The position numbers were made by a program, and so were the translations under genes. The notes under the pieces are model-generated. The model worked only from the letters and a program-made list of their open reading frames with translations. It was not told where the DNA came from and searched no databases. Below are positions 54,370-64,000 of a stretch of DNA of 64,000 nucleotides, one piece after another (positions within the stretch are counted from its first letter, which is position 1; each line of letters begins with the position of its first letter). The stretch covers positions 3,903,830-3,967,829 of the forward strand of contig NZ_LR812090.1 of assembly GCF_903772925.1 (NCBI RefSeq), in the 5' to 3' direction. Source of the stretch: Alteromonas macleodii (GTDB lineage Bacteria; Pseudomonadota; Gammaproteobacteria; Enterobacterales; Alteromonadaceae).

Positions 54370-54478
54370 CTAAAAAAACATGTTAGAACACTAAAATCTG
54401 AAACTTGCCTAACCAATACACTCTAGAATACATAGGGCGCTTACAGTGCACGATTTACATTATAAAAAGTACTGGCGA

Positions 54479-55552
54479 TTAGTAGCCTTCAAAAGGCAAA
54501 ACCAGCTGTTGTGTTGATTGGTCGGCAGCGAGGCCTATATGCACGCCAACAAGACGAATGCCACGCCCTGTTGCTCGCTCAAAAGCTTCCTGCATTAATG
54601 TACGAAAATAAGCTTCATCTAGCGTGGCGCAACGATGTTCAACCGTAGTTAGCTGAAAGTCATTAAACTTAAGCTTTACGCCTTGTGTACGAATACGCAC
54701 AGGCTTGCCCGTCCGCTTCTTATGGTTTTCCATGCGCTCCTGAAGCTTTTCAAACAAATGGGGCAGAAAGTCGATACATTGATCGATAGTGTGTATATCT
54801 TCGCTTAGCGTGCGCTCTACCCCTATAGACTTGCGCTCTCGCGATACTGACAACTCTCGCTCATCGATGCCATGAGCCCGTTCCCAAAGCACACTACCAA
54901 ATTTACCCAACTCTTTTTGGATGCGTTCGAAAGGATACTTACGAACGTCATTGCAGGTATTAAGCCCCATGCGCTGCAGCTTTTGCATGGTAACTTTGCC
55001 CACGCCTGGAATTTTCTTTAGCGGCATTTCGCGTACAAACTCATCAAGTTTGTCGGGCGTGATCACACAGATACCGTCAGGCTTGTTTTCATCGCTGGCT
55101 ACTTTTGCCACGAATTTGCAAGGCGCGACCCCTGCTGAAGCGGTAAGACCTAACTCGCTTTCAATACGAGCGCGTATTTCTTCAGCAATTAACGTGGCAC
55201 TGCCCCCACAAAACTCACTATTGGTCACGTCCAAATAGGCTTCATCTAATGATAGGGGCTCAATAAGGTCAGTGTAGTCAGCAAAAATCTTACGTATTTT
55301 TTGCGACTCGGCAGCGTATACATCCATACGCCCCTTAACCAGGGTTAAATTCGGACACAGCTTTAGGGCATACGCAGTAGCCATAGCTGAGCGCACACCG
55401 AATTTTCGAGCGGGATAATTACAGGTAGAGATAACACCGCGGCGGTCGGCACTTCCACCAATAGCGATGGGAATATTGCGCAAAGCTGGGTTGTCGCGCA
55501 TTTCAACTGCGGCGTAAAAACAATCCATGTCGACGTGGATAATTTTTCGCAT
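54479..55552 (-). CDS. dinB: DNA polymerase IV (DinB)
   Basis: DinB is the Y-family translesion polymerase. The 357 aa product has the palm residues Asp8 (VDMDCF) and Asp103-Glu104 (SLDEAYLDV), the steric-gate Phe12, the helix-hairpin-helix segment [16 protein letters not shown], and a C-terminal QLVLPF that fits the beta-clamp-binding motif. It is preceded by a clear LexA-type box, so it should be SOS-induced. Confidence 0.97.
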   Translation of the reverse strand: MRKIIHVDMDCFYAAVEMRDNPALRNIPIAIGGSADRRGVISTCNYPARKFGVRSAMATAYALKLCPNLTLVKGRMDVYAAESQKIRKIFADYTDLIEPLSLDEAYLDVTNSEFCGGSATLIAEEIRARIESELGLTASAGVAPCKFVAKVASDENKPDGICVITPDKLDEFVREMPLKKIPGVGKVTMQKLQRMGLNTCNDVRKYPFERIQKELGKFGSVLWERAHGIDERELSVSRERKSIGVERTLSEDIHTIDQCIDFLPHLFEKLQERMENHKKRTGKPVRIRTQGVKLKFNDFQLTTVEHRCATLDEAYFRTLMQEAFERATGRGIRLVGVHIGLAADQSTQQLVLPFEGY

Positions 55553-55586
55553 TACCTGCCTTTGCTCTTAACGTGCTCACACGAAA

Positions 55587-55602
55587 CTGTACAAAAAGAC
55601 AG
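55587..55602. promoter_or_regulatory. LexA (SOS) box upstream of dinB
   Basis: CTGTACAAAAAGACAG fits CTG-N10-CAG exactly and lies 35 bases upstream of the dinB start. Known gammaproteobacterial LexA operators have this form. Confidence 0.82.
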
Positions 55603-55741
55603 TATATTATCAATAGCGTTTAATTACACTACCTCGTTTGGATTATTAACGAGATTGATTGGACCCCGCTCTTTTTCGTAAACGGTTTAAGTTAAAACGA
55701 GTGTTTTTTACAGAACGTTGCCAGAATTAAAGTACTAAACA

Positions 55742-55779
55742 AAAAAGCGGCGACACACCAACATTGATGTGTCGCCGCT
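55742..55779 (-). terminator. Rho-independent terminator after the FG-GAP lipoprotein gene
   Basis: AGCGGCGACACA (55746-55757) pairs with TGTGTCGCCGCT (55768-55779) around a 10-base loop; on the minus strand the stem is followed by TTTTTTG. It ends the long lipoprotein transcript before dinB. Confidence 0.92.
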
Positions 55780-55829
55780 CAATTATGTAAACGCCAAAAC
55801 AAGTATCCGAATTGTTCCAGCAGTTTTAC

Positions 55830-58800
55830 TTAATTCGCTCGGCCTAACCAGTACATTACCCGAGATGTTGCCATCATCACTTCTAGGCTTCCCTCAGCAG
55901 ATTTTCTCGCGTGTAGAGAGTGGCTGCGGGCCGGCCCAATCAACGCTGGACTTTTCCAAATACTGATGCCTTCAACCGTCATTTCGCTGAGTTCAGAAGC
56001 ACTGTAGTAACTCCAATCATCGTCATGCGCCGTTGTCACAAGAAGTGTTTGTTCAGTAGCGGTTACTGGATTAGCTACCATGTCTACAATAACCTTACTC
56101 ACCGAAACGTCTGATGTCTTAGTCAAACTAGTGTCAGCTACATCAAATATAACCAGTGATTGGTTCTGATTGTTATAACAGGCCAGTTCAGCGGCAGCGT
56201 CACTATCAGCGTTAATAAAGGCAAGGCGCGCGCAAGAAATATCGGCGCTTGCCTGAATAGAGAAACCTGATGTTGTTGGCTTGAGTAATTGCGTTATGTC
56301 GTCGCCTTGAGAAAGCGCCACATACACATTGCCATTCATCGCGACAATATCAAAATCACGGAAATATTGAGGCATGGTGTAAGTGGCCAACATAACTTGA
56401 TTGTTCACGTCGACCGCTTTCAATGTGCGACCATCAACATACACTGCATCATCGAAACCATCGTTATTAAAGTCGAATGCCTTGATAACTGAAACGTTGT
56501 TCGAATAATCGCCTGTAATCTCGTATTGGATAGAGAAATCATTTAATCGCATTGCGGCGAAGGCGCCATCATAGGTTTCTGCACTAGGTAGGAATAAATC
56601 ACCAGCACCGTCATTGTTGTAATCGGTAGTTACAGCAATACTAGAGTTATCCCAGTTAGATGAAATCTCTTCACTAGTAATGTAATTCCCTGAGTTCTCC
56701 ATTAGTAAGACCTTGGAGCCGTCATAACCGCTCCCCGTACTCGGCACAAAGAAAACAGCACGTTCGTCACCAGGATACAAATCTGCCCACCCAGCCGCGT
56801 TAAAGCTGTCTAGTTGATGTGTGGTTGCCGTCGTTTTTATTGTTGCAGAAGTGGCTGTGACATCTGCCGTTACGAGTAAATCTTCACCAGAAGAAGTAGT
56901 GCCAGTGCCCCATAACAGTTCGTTAAGGCCATCATTGTCGGCATCGCCAAGGGTCAGCGAGGTTGAACCGTGATCAACCATATCAACGCTAAATACTGAA
57001 GTGAGCGTATTATTAGACAGCTTCATGGCGTGGACGTTGCCCCATTGGCAGTCCCCTACAAGCAATACAGGGTTACTATCGTCAGTCAGTTTTCCTGCGC
57101 TAATGTCGCAAGTATTAAAATTCTCAACACTCGTAATTTGAGACTTGTCTTGTGCTGAGTATACATAGATGTAAGACCAACTGTCAGCGCCTACAATTTC
57201 ATCAATACCGTCGCCATTTATATCGGCAACGGCAATGTGATGACTACCAAATCCTGAGTTCAAAAACCACTGGTTTTCACCAGTATCAAGGTCATAAACC
57301 AAACCAGAATTGGTAACCAGTTCTAACTGAGCGTCGGAATCTACATTACCCAGAGCAATTTCATAGGTATTTTCAGCGGTAAACGTAAATAAAGGTGATT
57401 CTGGCGAATTAAGATCTACCACCACAATATTATTGGCATCGCCGTAATCACGTGATGAATATAGGTAGGCCAATTCATCGTCACCATCATTGTCTATGTC
57501 TCCTAGAACAGCACTATGTATGAAATTGTCGGTAGTAAAAAGCGTTGTGGCCGCTTCGTCAATATCGGTAACGATAGATACGCCGTGTTCAGATATCACT
57601 AAAATATCGGGGTAATCGTCGTTATCAAAATCGGTACTGAGAACTTGTTTTACTGTTTCACCGTGCTCGATTTTGTAGGGGTACATCCAAGTTTGGTTGT
57701 AGCTGCCGTTTTGATAAGACAGTAAAAACACGCGATTTGCAGAATCAGTAGAGAGAACTTCATTGTCGCCGTCGTGGTCGAAATCACCCACTACCATTGA
57801 ATTGTTCATCTTAGGCACTTCAATACCCGAGCGAGCTAACTCTTGAACGTCATTATTGGTCACTGAGACATCAGTTTTGACTACTTCAGCACCTTCTTCG
57901 CCAGTTGAAAAACCAAATTCATAAAGTTGGGTTTTAAACAACTGATTACTCGGCGCTTGCCATGAAATCAATCCATCTTCGTTAATGGTAGCGCCTGCAG
58001 GCGCTGACACTAAGGTAGGAGCACCTTGATTGTCGCCAAGATCAGGGTCAGACACAATTGCTCTGAATTCGATATATTCTCCCGGAGACACTGACTCTGG
58101 TAAATTCTCAAAAGCTACTTGTGCTGGTGCATCCGACAAGGTAATTGAAGTGCGACCTGACTCTACAGTGTTAGCGCTATCTGAGACGACCATAGACACT
58201 TCTACTACATCGTTAAATACAGCGCGGTAGGCTGGAAAGGTATCTCCAGTAACGTCTTCTACTAAAACACCGTTGAGATACCAGCGATAACTAAAGGATA
58301 AATCTTCGTAATCTGTATCGCTATCATTATAATAGCCAGGGCTGACAGTAATGGGTGTCGTCGTGTCTACTGAGTCCCAGGTATAAAATTCAGGTGCATA
58401 GACAGTGGGTGGGATAGACATGTCAGCAATAGCGACAAGTGATCTGTCTGCAAGGTTACCACCAATTAAATCATAGGCATCAACTATAAATGTACCTACA
58501 TCGTAGTTACCGTCGTTATCAGTATCTTCTAAATAACGAATAATGCCTTCTTCAAAAAGTAAGGTTGCAGTTTTATCACCCGCTACCACTACTTCACCCA
58601 TATACATGTACGGCGATAAATACTCTGGGCCCTCTGCTTCAATCGCTAATTTACCTTTAGAGCCTACATAGAAATCTAATTCAGCATGGTTAACGCTTTC
58701 ACCGGGTGAATCAGATATGTTGTAATTCCCCACCAATTTATATTGCTCTGCGCCAATAGTGAACGCGACATGTTGGTTGGTATCTACGTAGAAGTGATAG

Positions 58801-59420
58801 TTACCGTTAGTTTCGTTGTAGCCTTCATCGATTGAGACAACGCCTGACAAAGTATAAGGTATACCTTCGATATTCCATGTCAGACTGTCGAAATACATAC
58901 TGTATTTCGCAGCGCTATCTGACACACTTTCAATGGCAATAGCCGTCGACCCAGAAATAGCAACGCCATTGCTATGCAACCAACAGTTTTGGTAATTCAT
59001 GGCGATGGTACCTGTTAAGGTATCGGATACTTTGCCGTCATAAGCGACACTACCGCCTAGAGCACAGGCATACGTTTTCTTAATCGTTCCGCCGTTTATG
59101 TCATTAGAAAAATCCTGTTCTGCCAGTTCTGGTACTGTCATGACGGAATCATTAAATAATAAATTGAAGGCTTGTTGGACCAGCTCTATATCTACTTCCG
59201 CATTATCTGTCTCGCCTTGGTATTGTGCATTTGCAATTGCCTTGGCTGCAGTGTTGAGCCGTGATGGGGTGTAGTCTTTCGCGTTTAAGATGATGGATGA
59301 TGACGAAACCGGAGTGGAGCCTCCGTTATCCGACACATCAGAGTCTGAACCTCCGCCTCCACATGCGGCTAGGGATAATGCGATTATACTGAAGGTCCCG
59401 AGGCGTACACTGCGTGTCAT
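55830..59420 (-). CDS. Giant FG-GAP/VCBS-repeat lipoprotein
   Basis: The 1,196 aa protein has a signal peptide with lipobox (SLAACGGGGSD, Cys20), so it should be a surface or periplasmic lipoprotein. Residues about 30-330 form an N-terminal beta-rich domain; about 345-540 hold two Ig-like/cadherin-like modules (TYRWYLNG type). From about 550 to 1,190 there are many FG-GAP-like blades with Ca-binding Asp motifs (DFDHDGDNEV, DFDNDDYPDI, DIDNDGDDEL, DINGDGIDEI, DADNDGLNEL, DYNNDGAGDL), predicting one or two beta-propellers. Adhesion or polymer binding is likely for the fold but unproven here. Confidence 0.85.
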   Translation of the reverse strand: MTRSVRLGTFSIIALSLAACGGGGSDSDVSDNGGSTPVSSSSIILNAKDYTPSRLNTAAKAIANAQYQGETDNAEVDIELVQQAFNLLFNDSVMTVPELAEQDFSNDINGGTIKKTYACALGGSVAYDGKVSDTLTGTIAMNYQNCWLHSNGVAISGSTAIAIESVSDSAAKYSMYFDSLTWNIEGIPYTLSGVVSIDEGYNETNGNYHFYVDTNQHVAFTIGAEQYKLVGNYNISDSPGESVNHAELDFYVGSKGKLAIEAEGPEYLSPYMYMGEVVVAGDKTATLLFEEGIIRYLEDTDNDGNYDVGTFIVDAYDLIGGNLADRSLVAIADMSIPPTVYAPEFYTWDSVDTTTPITVSPGYYNDSDTDYEDLSFSYRWYLNGVLVEDVTGDTFPAYRAVFNDVVEVSMVVSDSANTVESGRTSITLSDAPAQVAFENLPESVSPGEYIEFRAIVSDPDLGDNQGAPTLVSAPAGATINEDGLISWQAPSNQLFKTQLYEFGFSTGEEGAEVVKTDVSVTNNDVQELARSGIEVPKMNNSMVVGDFDHDGDNEVLSTDSANRVFLLSYQNGSYNQTWMYPYKIEHGETVKQVLSTDFDNDDYPDILVISEHGVSIVTDIDEAATTLFTTDNFIHSAVLGDIDNDGDDELAYLYSSRDYGDANNIVVVDLNSPESPLFTFTAENTYEIALGNVDSDAQLELVTNSGLVYDLDTGENQWFLNSGFGSHHIAVADINGDGIDEIVGADSWSYIYVYSAQDKSQITSVENFNTCDISAGKLTDDSNPVLLVGDCQWGNVHAMKLSNNTLTSVFSVDMVDHGSTSLTLGDADNDGLNELLWGTGTTSSGEDLLVTADVTATSATIKTTATTHQLDSFNAAGWADLYPGDERAVFFVPSTGSGYDGSKVLLMENSGNYITSEEISSNWDNSSIAVTTDYNNDGAGDLFLPSAETYDGAFAAMRLNDFSIQYEITGDYSNNVSVIKAFDFNNDGFDDAVYVDGRTLKAVDVNNQVMLATYTMPQYFRDFDIVAMNGNVYVALSQGDDITQLLKPTTSGFSIQASADISCARLAFINADSDAAAELACYNNQNQSLVIFDVADTSLTKTSDVSVSKVIVDMVANPVTATEQTLLVTTAHDDDWSYYSASELSEMTVEGISIWKSPALIGPARSHSLHARKSAEGSLEVMMATSRVMYWLGRAN

Positions 59421-59671
59421 AACTCTTCCTTGATGTTTTATTATTGGTATTGGTATTGGTATTTTATGAGACGTAAATTTAACCTAAATACAAATGTGGA
59501 GCAACGAAATATAAGTTGAGCGAAACAAAGCTACAAAATATAAACGCCGGTTCATGGCTTGTTTGTAAAGATAACGTTCCCTTTAACTGTTTCGCCCATG
59601 AAGCATCCCCGACAAGTTACATTTATTTAGCTGTTCAGACTCAGTGTTGAATGTCCATCTAACAGATACAA
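59421..59671 (-). promoter_or_regulatory. Upstream region of the FG-GAP gene with a hexanucleotide repeat
   Basis: The gap between the two minus-strand genes spans 59421-59734. Three copies of TATTGG plus TATT (59442-59463) lie 22-43 bases upstream of the lipoprotein ATG, just before the ribosome site (AAGGAAGAG on the coding strand). A change in copy number would alter the leader length by six bases per unit. The rest is AT-rich promoter-like sequence with no gene. Confidence 0.55.
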
Positions 59672-59706
59672 AAAAGCGCTGTCGACGAGTATCAAACAGC
59701 GCTTTT
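59672..59706 (-). terminator. Rho-independent terminator after nqrM
   Basis: AAAAGCGCTGT and ACAGCGCTTTT pair around a 13-base loop, with T runs in both directions. It lies 28 bases after the nqrM stop. Confidence 0.85.
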
Positions 59707-59734
59707 ATAACTTAAGCCAACGAGAGTCTAAGCA

Positions 59735-59968
59735 TTACAAAATTTGGTTTTGCTTCCACTCGTTTAATTTTTTCTGGCGGGCTTCTTCTTTTTCCATACG
59801 TGACTTTTTACGATCGCAAGGTTCTGGACAGTCACAGGCCTTTTCAATACCTAGTGCGCCTAAGCCACCGCAGCTTCCAGAAATTGATTTTTTCTGAAAA
59901 AGGTAGCCAACGGCCATAGCTAGCACCATTGTTAGAAAGAAACCAAAAGCAAGAATGAATGTAGACAT
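59735..59968 (-). CDS. nqrM: NqrM, Na+-NQR maturation factor
   Basis: NqrM is a small membrane protein needed to deliver iron to the NqrD/NqrE centre. The 77 aa product has one N-terminal TM helix, then SGSCGGLG and ACDCPEPC, giving the conserved cysteines of the family, and a charged helical tail. It directly follows apbE (nine bases), the usual place next to the nqr operon. Confidence 0.94.
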   Translation of the reverse strand: MSTFILAFGFFLTMVLAMAVGYLFQKKSISGSCGGLGALGIEKACDCPEPCDRKKSRMEKEEARQKKLNEWKQNQIL

Positions 59969-59977
59969 AGCTACCCC

Positions 59978-61003
59978 CTAATTATGAACTGTCACCAGTT
60001 TATCAAATTCTGGCGACGCATACTCTTCAAATCCGTCATCTGTGCGACGAATGAGGAATACAGCGAGTTGTTCTTGCTCAGCAACCGCTATTGCTTGTTC
60101 CCATCCCATCACATTAAATGCCGTAGCTAAACCATCTGACGTCATAGATGAGGGGTGAACAACGGTTACCGATACCAAATTATGCGAAATCGGTTTACCG
60201 GTAGTCGGGTCGATTAGATGCGAATAACGAACGCCATCTTCTTCGTAATAGTTGCGGTAGTCACCCGATGTAGCAACTGCGTTTTCACCTATTGAGACAA
60301 CTTTTTGAACTGCACGTTCAGTAGTGACCGGCTTTTCAATAGCAATAAGCCATTCACTTCCGTCGCCTCGCTCGCCTTTTACGCGCATTTCACCGCCTAT
60401 TTCCACAAGGTAGTTTTCAATACCATGCTTTTCAAGGATTTCAGCCACTTCGTCAACGCCAAAACCTTTAGCAATGGTCGATAGGTCAACGTACAGCATA
60501 GGATGGATTTTCTTTAAGCCCGTTGGCGTGGTCGACAGCTTCTTATAGCCCACATATTCACGGATATCGTTGATGTCTGCCTGACTGGGCACTTTCTCAG
60601 GGCGCTTTGTGGGGCCAAACCCCCATAGGTTAACCAGCGGACCAACGGTCACATCAAGTACACCGCTACTTAGGTTAGCTAGGCGCAAAGCCTCGTTTAC
60701 CACGGTTAACGTATCTGGCGACACAGCAAAATTATCGGTGTAACGATATTGATTAAACCTTGATAGTTCTGACGTTGGGTCGTAAGTAGACATCATCTTA
60801 TTAACGTCAACAAGGCGAGCATCTATTTCAGCCTTTAAGCCTTCTACCGGCGTCTCCGCTACAAGGTATTTAACATTGTAGGTTGTACCCATTGTCTGCC
60901 CTTGAAGATGCACTACAGGCGTTTTTTCGTCGCTACAGCTTGCGAGAAGTAGAATACCTACCGCAACAAAGGCGAGGAAAATTCGAATAGCAAATCGAAT
61001 CAC
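59978..61003 (-). CDS. apbE: ApbE, FAD:protein FMN transferase (lipoprotein)
   Basis: ApbE attaches FMN covalently to threonine in NqrB and NqrC. The 341 aa product has a lipobox (ILLLASCSD), then QGQTMGTTYNVKYL, DVTVGPLVNLWGFGP and SGDYRNYYEEDGVRYSHLIDP with TGKPI, the flavin- and Mg-binding blocks. GTG 61003 has AAGGA at seven bases and starts right at the signal peptide; an ATG at 61054 would add 17 hydrophilic residues. A terminator hairpin separates it from nqrF. Confidence 0.93.
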   Translation of the reverse strand: MIRFAIRIFLAFVAVGILLLASCSDEKTPVVHLQGQTMGTTYNVKYLVAETPVEGLKAEIDARLVDVNKMMSTYDPTSELSRFNQYRYTDNFAVSPDTLTVVNEALRLANLSSGVLDVTVGPLVNLWGFGPTKRPEKVPSQADINDIREYVGYKKLSTTPTGLKKIHPMLYVDLSTIAKGFGVDEVAEILEKHGIENYLVEIGGEMRVKGERGDGSEWLIAIEKPVTTERAVQKVVSIGENAVATSGDYRNYYEEDGVRYSHLIDPTTGKPISHNLVSVTVVHPSSMTSDGLATAFNVMGWEQAIAVAEQEQLAVFLIRRTDDGFEEYASPEFDKLVTVHN

Positions 61004-61067
61004 GATGTTGTCCTTAGCTAATATGCACGAAACGAAATTACGTGCATTATGCATGTTGCTTCAACGA

Positions 61068-61089
61068 AAAAGGGGCTTACGCCCCTTTT
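61068..61089 (-). terminator. Rho-independent terminator between nqrF and apbE
   Basis: AAAAGGGGC and GCCCCTTTT pair around a 4-base loop, followed on the minus strand by TTTTTCG. Most nqr transcripts may stop here, leaving apbE-nqrM to read-through or to their own promoter. Confidence 0.85.
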
Positions 61090-61134
61090 AATATGCTTAA
61101 TAACTTTTAAGCGAGTAGCTCTTAAATTAAACGC

Positions 61135-62367
61135 TTAGCCACCGAAGTCATCTAGCATGATGTTTTCGTCCTCAACACCTAAATCTTTAAGCATGTTGAT
61201 AACGGCCGCGTTCATCATAGGTGGTCCACACATGTAGAACTCACAGTCTTCTGGTGCAGGGTGATCTTTCAAATAGTTCTCAAGAAGTACTTGGTGGATA
61301 AACCCAGTGTAACCTTCCCAGTTGTCCTCAGGCTGAGGATCTGAAAGTGCTACATGCCACTCAAAGTTATCGTTTTCTGCTGCTAGCTCGTCGAAGTCTT
61401 CTGTATAGAACATTTCACGAAGTGAACGTGCACCGTACCAGAAGCTCATCTTACGCTTAGACTTAAGGCGACGAAGCTGATCGAAGATGTGAGAACGCAT
61501 TGGGGCCATACCTGCACCACCACCTACGAATACCATTTCGTTTTCAGTTTCTTTCGCGAAGAATTCACCGAATGGACCAGAGATAGTCGCTTTGTCACCT
61601 TCTTTCAGGCTCCAAATGTACGATGACATTTTACCAGCAGGTAGGCTTAGGTTATTAGGTGGCGGCGTAGCGATACGCACGTTCAACATAATAATGCCTT
61701 CTTCTTCTGGGTAGTTCGCCATTGAGTACGCACGAATCGTTTCTTCGTCTACTTTAGACTCGATGTCGAAGAAGCCAAAACGCTCCCAGTCACCGCGGTA
61801 TTCTTCAGGAATGTCGAACTCTTTGTACTTAACGTGGTGAGCTGGCGCTTCAATCTGAATATAACCACCTGCACGGAAAGGTACGCTTTCACCGTTAGGA
61901 ATTTTAAGCTTAAGTTCTTTGATGAAAGTTGCTTTGTTATCGTTAGAGATAACTTCACAATCCCATTTCTTAACACCAAATACCGACTCTTCCAGCTCAA
62001 TTTCCATGTCTTGCTTAATAGCAACCTGACATGAAAGACGGCAGCCTTCGCGTGCTTCACCTTTAGTGATGTGGTCTAGTTCAGTTGGAAGAATTTCACC
62101 ACCACCTGAGTGTACGTCTACACGACACTGACCACATGAGCCACCGCCACCACACGCAGAAGATACGAAGTATCCCGCATCAGCTAGAGCACCAAGTAGC
62201 TTACCACCTGGCTCTGTTTTGATTGCTTTGTCTGGGTCACCGTTGATAGTGATAGTAACATCACCGCTTGGTACCAATTTAGACTTGGCAAACATGATAA
62301 TAAATACCAGCGCTAGAACGATGGCAATGAACATGCCTACGCCTAGATATATTTCTACATTATTCAT
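61135..62367 (-). CDS. nqrF: NqrF, NADH-oxidising subunit of Na+-NQR
   Basis: NqrF takes electrons from NADH through FAD to a 2Fe-2S centre. The 410 aa product has an N-terminal TM helix (6-27), a ferredoxin domain with Cys72, Cys78, Cys81 and Cys113 ([13 protein letters not shown]), an FAD domain with RAYSMANYP, and the NADH part with [12 protein letters not shown] and FYMCGPPMM. All cofactor ligands are present. Confidence 0.97.
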   Translation of the reverse strand: MNNVEIYLGVGMFIAIVLALVFIIMFAKSKLVPSGDVTITINGDPDKAIKTEPGGKLLGALADAGYFVSSACGGGGSCGQCRVDVHSGGGEILPTELDHITKGEAREGCRLSCQVAIKQDMEIELEESVFGVKKWDCEVISNDNKATFIKELKLKIPNGESVPFRAGGYIQIEAPAHHVKYKEFDIPEEYRGDWERFGFFDIESKVDEETIRAYSMANYPEEEGIIMLNVRIATPPPNNLSLPAGKMSSYIWSLKEGDKATISGPFGEFFAKETENEMVFVGGGAGMAPMRSHIFDQLRRLKSKRKMSFWYGARSLREMFYTEDFDELAAENDNFEWHVALSDPQPEDNWEGYTGFIHQVLLENYLKDHPAPEDCEFYMCGPPMMNAAVINMLKDLGVEDENIMLDDFGG

Positions 62368-62387
62368 TTATATGCTCCCGAGCTTTC

Positions 62388-62996
62388 TTACAGCTGAATA
62401 CCAGTGAATGACTGGAAGCCTAGTGCCATTAGACCCGCGATCATAAATACAGAACCTAGACCACGAACACCATCTGGCATATCAGCATACTTAAGCTTTT
62501 CACGTACTGCCGCAAGCAACACAATTGCTATTGCCCAGCCAATACCACTTCCTACGCCGTAAACAACACTTTCGCTCAGGTTATATTCACGCTGTACTGC
62601 GAACGCTACACCACCGAAGATTGCACAGTTAACGGTAATAAGCGGAAGGAAGATACCTAGTGCGTTATAAAGCGCAGGGAAGAACTTATCTAAGCTCATC
62701 TCTAGGATCTGTACCAATGCCGCAATAACACCGATAAAGGTTAGGAAGTTAAGGAAGCTTAAGTCAGCTTCAGGGAAACCTGCCCATGCTAATGCGCCTG
62801 GAGCAAGAATGTTTACATAAATAATTTGGTTAACCGGAACCGAGATACCTAGTACCACGATAACAGCAACACCAAGACCCATAGCAGTTTTTACTTTCTT
62901 AGATACCGCAAGGAAGGTACACATACCTAAGAAAAGTGATAACGCCATGTTCTCAACGAAAATTGAGCGAACAAATAACGACAAATAATGTTCCAT
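62388..62996 (-). CDS. nqrE: NqrE, membrane subunit of Na+-NQR
   Basis: NqrE is one of the two homologous six-helix subunits that hold the membrane iron centre. The 202 aa product has six TM helices; [19 protein letters not shown] and [14 protein letters not shown] carry the conserved cysteines, in inverted-repeat positions as known for NqrD/NqrE. It begins three bases after the nqrD stop and ends 20 bases before nqrF. Confidence 0.97.
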   Translation of the reverse strand: MEHYLSLFVRSIFVENMALSLFLGMCTFLAVSKKVKTAMGLGVAVIVVLGISVPVNQIIYVNILAPGALAWAGFPEADLSFLNFLTFIGVIAALVQILEMSLDKFFPALYNALGIFLPLITVNCAIFGGVAFAVQREYNLSESVVYGVGSGIGWAIAIVLLAAVREKLKYADMPDGVRGLGSVFMIAGLMALGFQSFTGIQL

Positions 62997-62999
62997 GAC

Positions 63000-63632
63000 T
63001 TACTCCTTAGGCTCTACTTGCTCAGGACGGATAGTACGGATAACCCAAATCATACCGCCGATTAAGAAGAATGAGCTGAATGGTAGAATTAACAAACCAT
63101 TACCTTGGTACCAGCCACCGTTTTGAACCAGTGGAAGGATTTCGAAACCTAAAATAGTACCGAAACCAAATAGCTCTTTAATTGTACCAATAACAATTAG
63201 AATGAAAGAGTAACCCAAGCCGTTACCGATACCATCAAGGAAGCTCATCAGAGGTGGGCTCTTCATGGCGTAAGCTTCAGCACGACCCATTACGATACAG
63301 TTAGTAATAATTAGACCAACGAATACCGACAGCTGCTTCGATATTTCATACGAATACGCTTTTAGGATTTGGTCAACAACGATTACCAACGACGCAATAA
63401 TGGTCATCTGGATAATAATTCGAACGCTAGATGGAATCTGGTTACGAATAAGTGAAATAAACAAGTTTGAGAACGCTACAACGCTTGTAAGCGCTAGCGA
63501 CATTACCAAGGCTGTTTCCAGCTTAGTGGTAATTGCCAGTGCTGAACAGATACCCAATACCTGTAGGGCGATCGGGTTGTTGTCCAGGATTGGCCCAAAG
63601 AGGGCCTTTTTCATTTCTTTAGTATCTGCCAT
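63000..63632 (-). CDS. nqrD: NqrD, membrane subunit of Na+-NQR
   Basis: The 210 aa product is the NqrE homologue of the pair. [16 protein letters not shown] and [20 protein letters not shown] hold the cysteines that bind iron between the subunits. Six TM helices are visible. It starts ten bases after nqrC and is closely spaced with nqrE. Confidence 0.97.
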   Translation of the reverse strand: MADTKEMKKALFGPILDNNPIALQVLGICSALAITTKLETALVMSLALTSVVAFSNLFISLIRNQIPSSVRIIIQMTIIASLVIVVDQILKAYSYEISKQLSVFVGLIITNCIVMGRAEAYAMKSPPLMSFLDGIGNGLGYSFILIVIGTIKELFGFGTILGFEILPLVQNGGWYQGNGLLILPFSSFFLIGGMIWVIRTIRPEQVEPKE

Positions 63633-63642
63633 GAGACTTCCC

Positions 63643-64000
63643 TTATGAACGCCATGCTTGGTTCTTCAGGAACTGGCCGAAGCCTTGCTCGCCTACCCAG
63701 TAACGAATGGTGTTTTCAACACCGTTACTAGTTAGGGTTGCACCTGAAAGCGCATCGATAGTGTGAGGATTGCTAGGGTTAGCATTTTTCACTACGCGAA
63801 TAGCAACTTCGCCATTCTCGTAAAGCTCTTTGCCGTCCCATTTGTCCTGCCAAGCAGGGTTTTGCACTTCACCACCTAGTCCTGGCGTTTCTTTTTGCTG
63901 ATAGTAAATAAGCTCGCGAACCGTTTGGCCGTCTGCATCTATCGCTAAGAATCCGTACATAAGATCCCAAAGACCGCTACCGTGTACAGGTAAGATAATA
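63643..64000 (-). CDS. nqrC: NqrC, FMN-carrying subunit of Na+-NQR, N-terminus cut by window edge
   Basis: Only the C-terminal ~119 residues are in the window. [19 protein letters not shown] and [20 protein letters not shown] are typical; the Thr in SGAT is the residue to which FMN is attached by ApbE. The frame runs off the right edge, with nqrA and nqrB expected beyond it. Confidence 0.95.
   Translation of the reverse strand, partial: IILPVHGSGLWDLMYGFLAIDADGQTVRELIYYQQKETPGLGGEVQNPAWQDKWDGKELYENGEVAIRVVKNANPSNPHTIDALSGATLTSNGVENTIRYWVGEQGFGQFLKNQAWRS

Noticed and set aside
1..64000. Search for defence systems, prophage, IS transposases, CRISPR, tRNA or rRNA
   Set aside because: No transposase, integrase, Cas protein, restriction enzyme, array or RNA-gene signature was recognised on either strand.

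Overview
The window reads as a chromosomal segment of a marine gammaproteobacterium of the Alteromonadaceae, most likely Alteromonas or a close relative. The basis is a Na+-translocating NADH:quinone reductase operon with apbE and nqrM, several TonB-dependent receptors, FldB flavodoxin, a PEP-CTERM protein, a complete Rut pyrimidine-degradation cluster and moderate GC content. This is inference from gene content and remembered protein families; no database search was run. Both edges cut genes: an NSS transporter on the left and nqrC on the right.

Layout. 1-9990 holds mixed genes: NSS transporter, SDR plus DCC-family protein, msrA, a lipoprotein, a PhoD-like phosphoesterase, fldB, a CLCA_X-type protein, an orphan exbD, and a choice-of-anchor-A protein with a PEP-CTERM tail. 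10023-18633 is a tightly overlapping cellulose operon on the minus strand (unknown two-TM protein, bcsA, bcsB, lipoprotein-type bcsZ, bcsC). A 12-base motif is shared, in the same orientation to transcription, by the upstream regions of this operon and of the convergent PEP-CTERM gene. 18938-27013 holds YgjV, trmN6 with a low-complexity insertion, an NAD(P)-binding protein, a DPP-IV-type peptidase, a PH-domain protein and a PAS-GGDEF-EAL protein whose EAL end is broken by an apparent one-base deletion. 27210-35052 holds a PLP dehydratase, an amidohydrolase/APC permease/MBL operon, a VOC protein divergent from a LysR regulator, and a class II glutamine amidotransferase. 35296-39610 looks like an iron-responsive unit (small membrane protein, PepSY protein, TonB receptor) behind a Fur-like palindrome.

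40981-52502 is the metabolic centre: rutR diverges from rutABCDEF, followed by mmsA, a TonB receptor and an NCS1 permease, all on the minus strand. Together they could carry a pyrimidine across the outer membrane (receptor), across the inner membrane (NCS1 in place of RutG), open the ring (RutA with RutF flavin), hydrolyse the products (RutB, C, D), and dispose of malonic semialdehyde by reduction (RutE) or CoA-dependent oxidation (MmsA). 52588-59420 holds a VF530 protein bracketed by REP-like repeats, an exported MBL protein, a DUF1653 protein, dinB with an SOS box, and a giant FG-GAP lipoprotein. 59735-64000 is nqrM, apbE and nqrF-E-D-C.

Dispersed GGGGTCAGAGTA-type palindromes at three loci look like REP elements. 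No tRNA, rRNA, CRISPR array, prophage, IS transposase or recognisable defence system was seen. The best candidates for undescribed biology are the first gene of the bcs operon, the possible bcs/PEP-CTERM co-regulation, and a few small reading frames in gaps.
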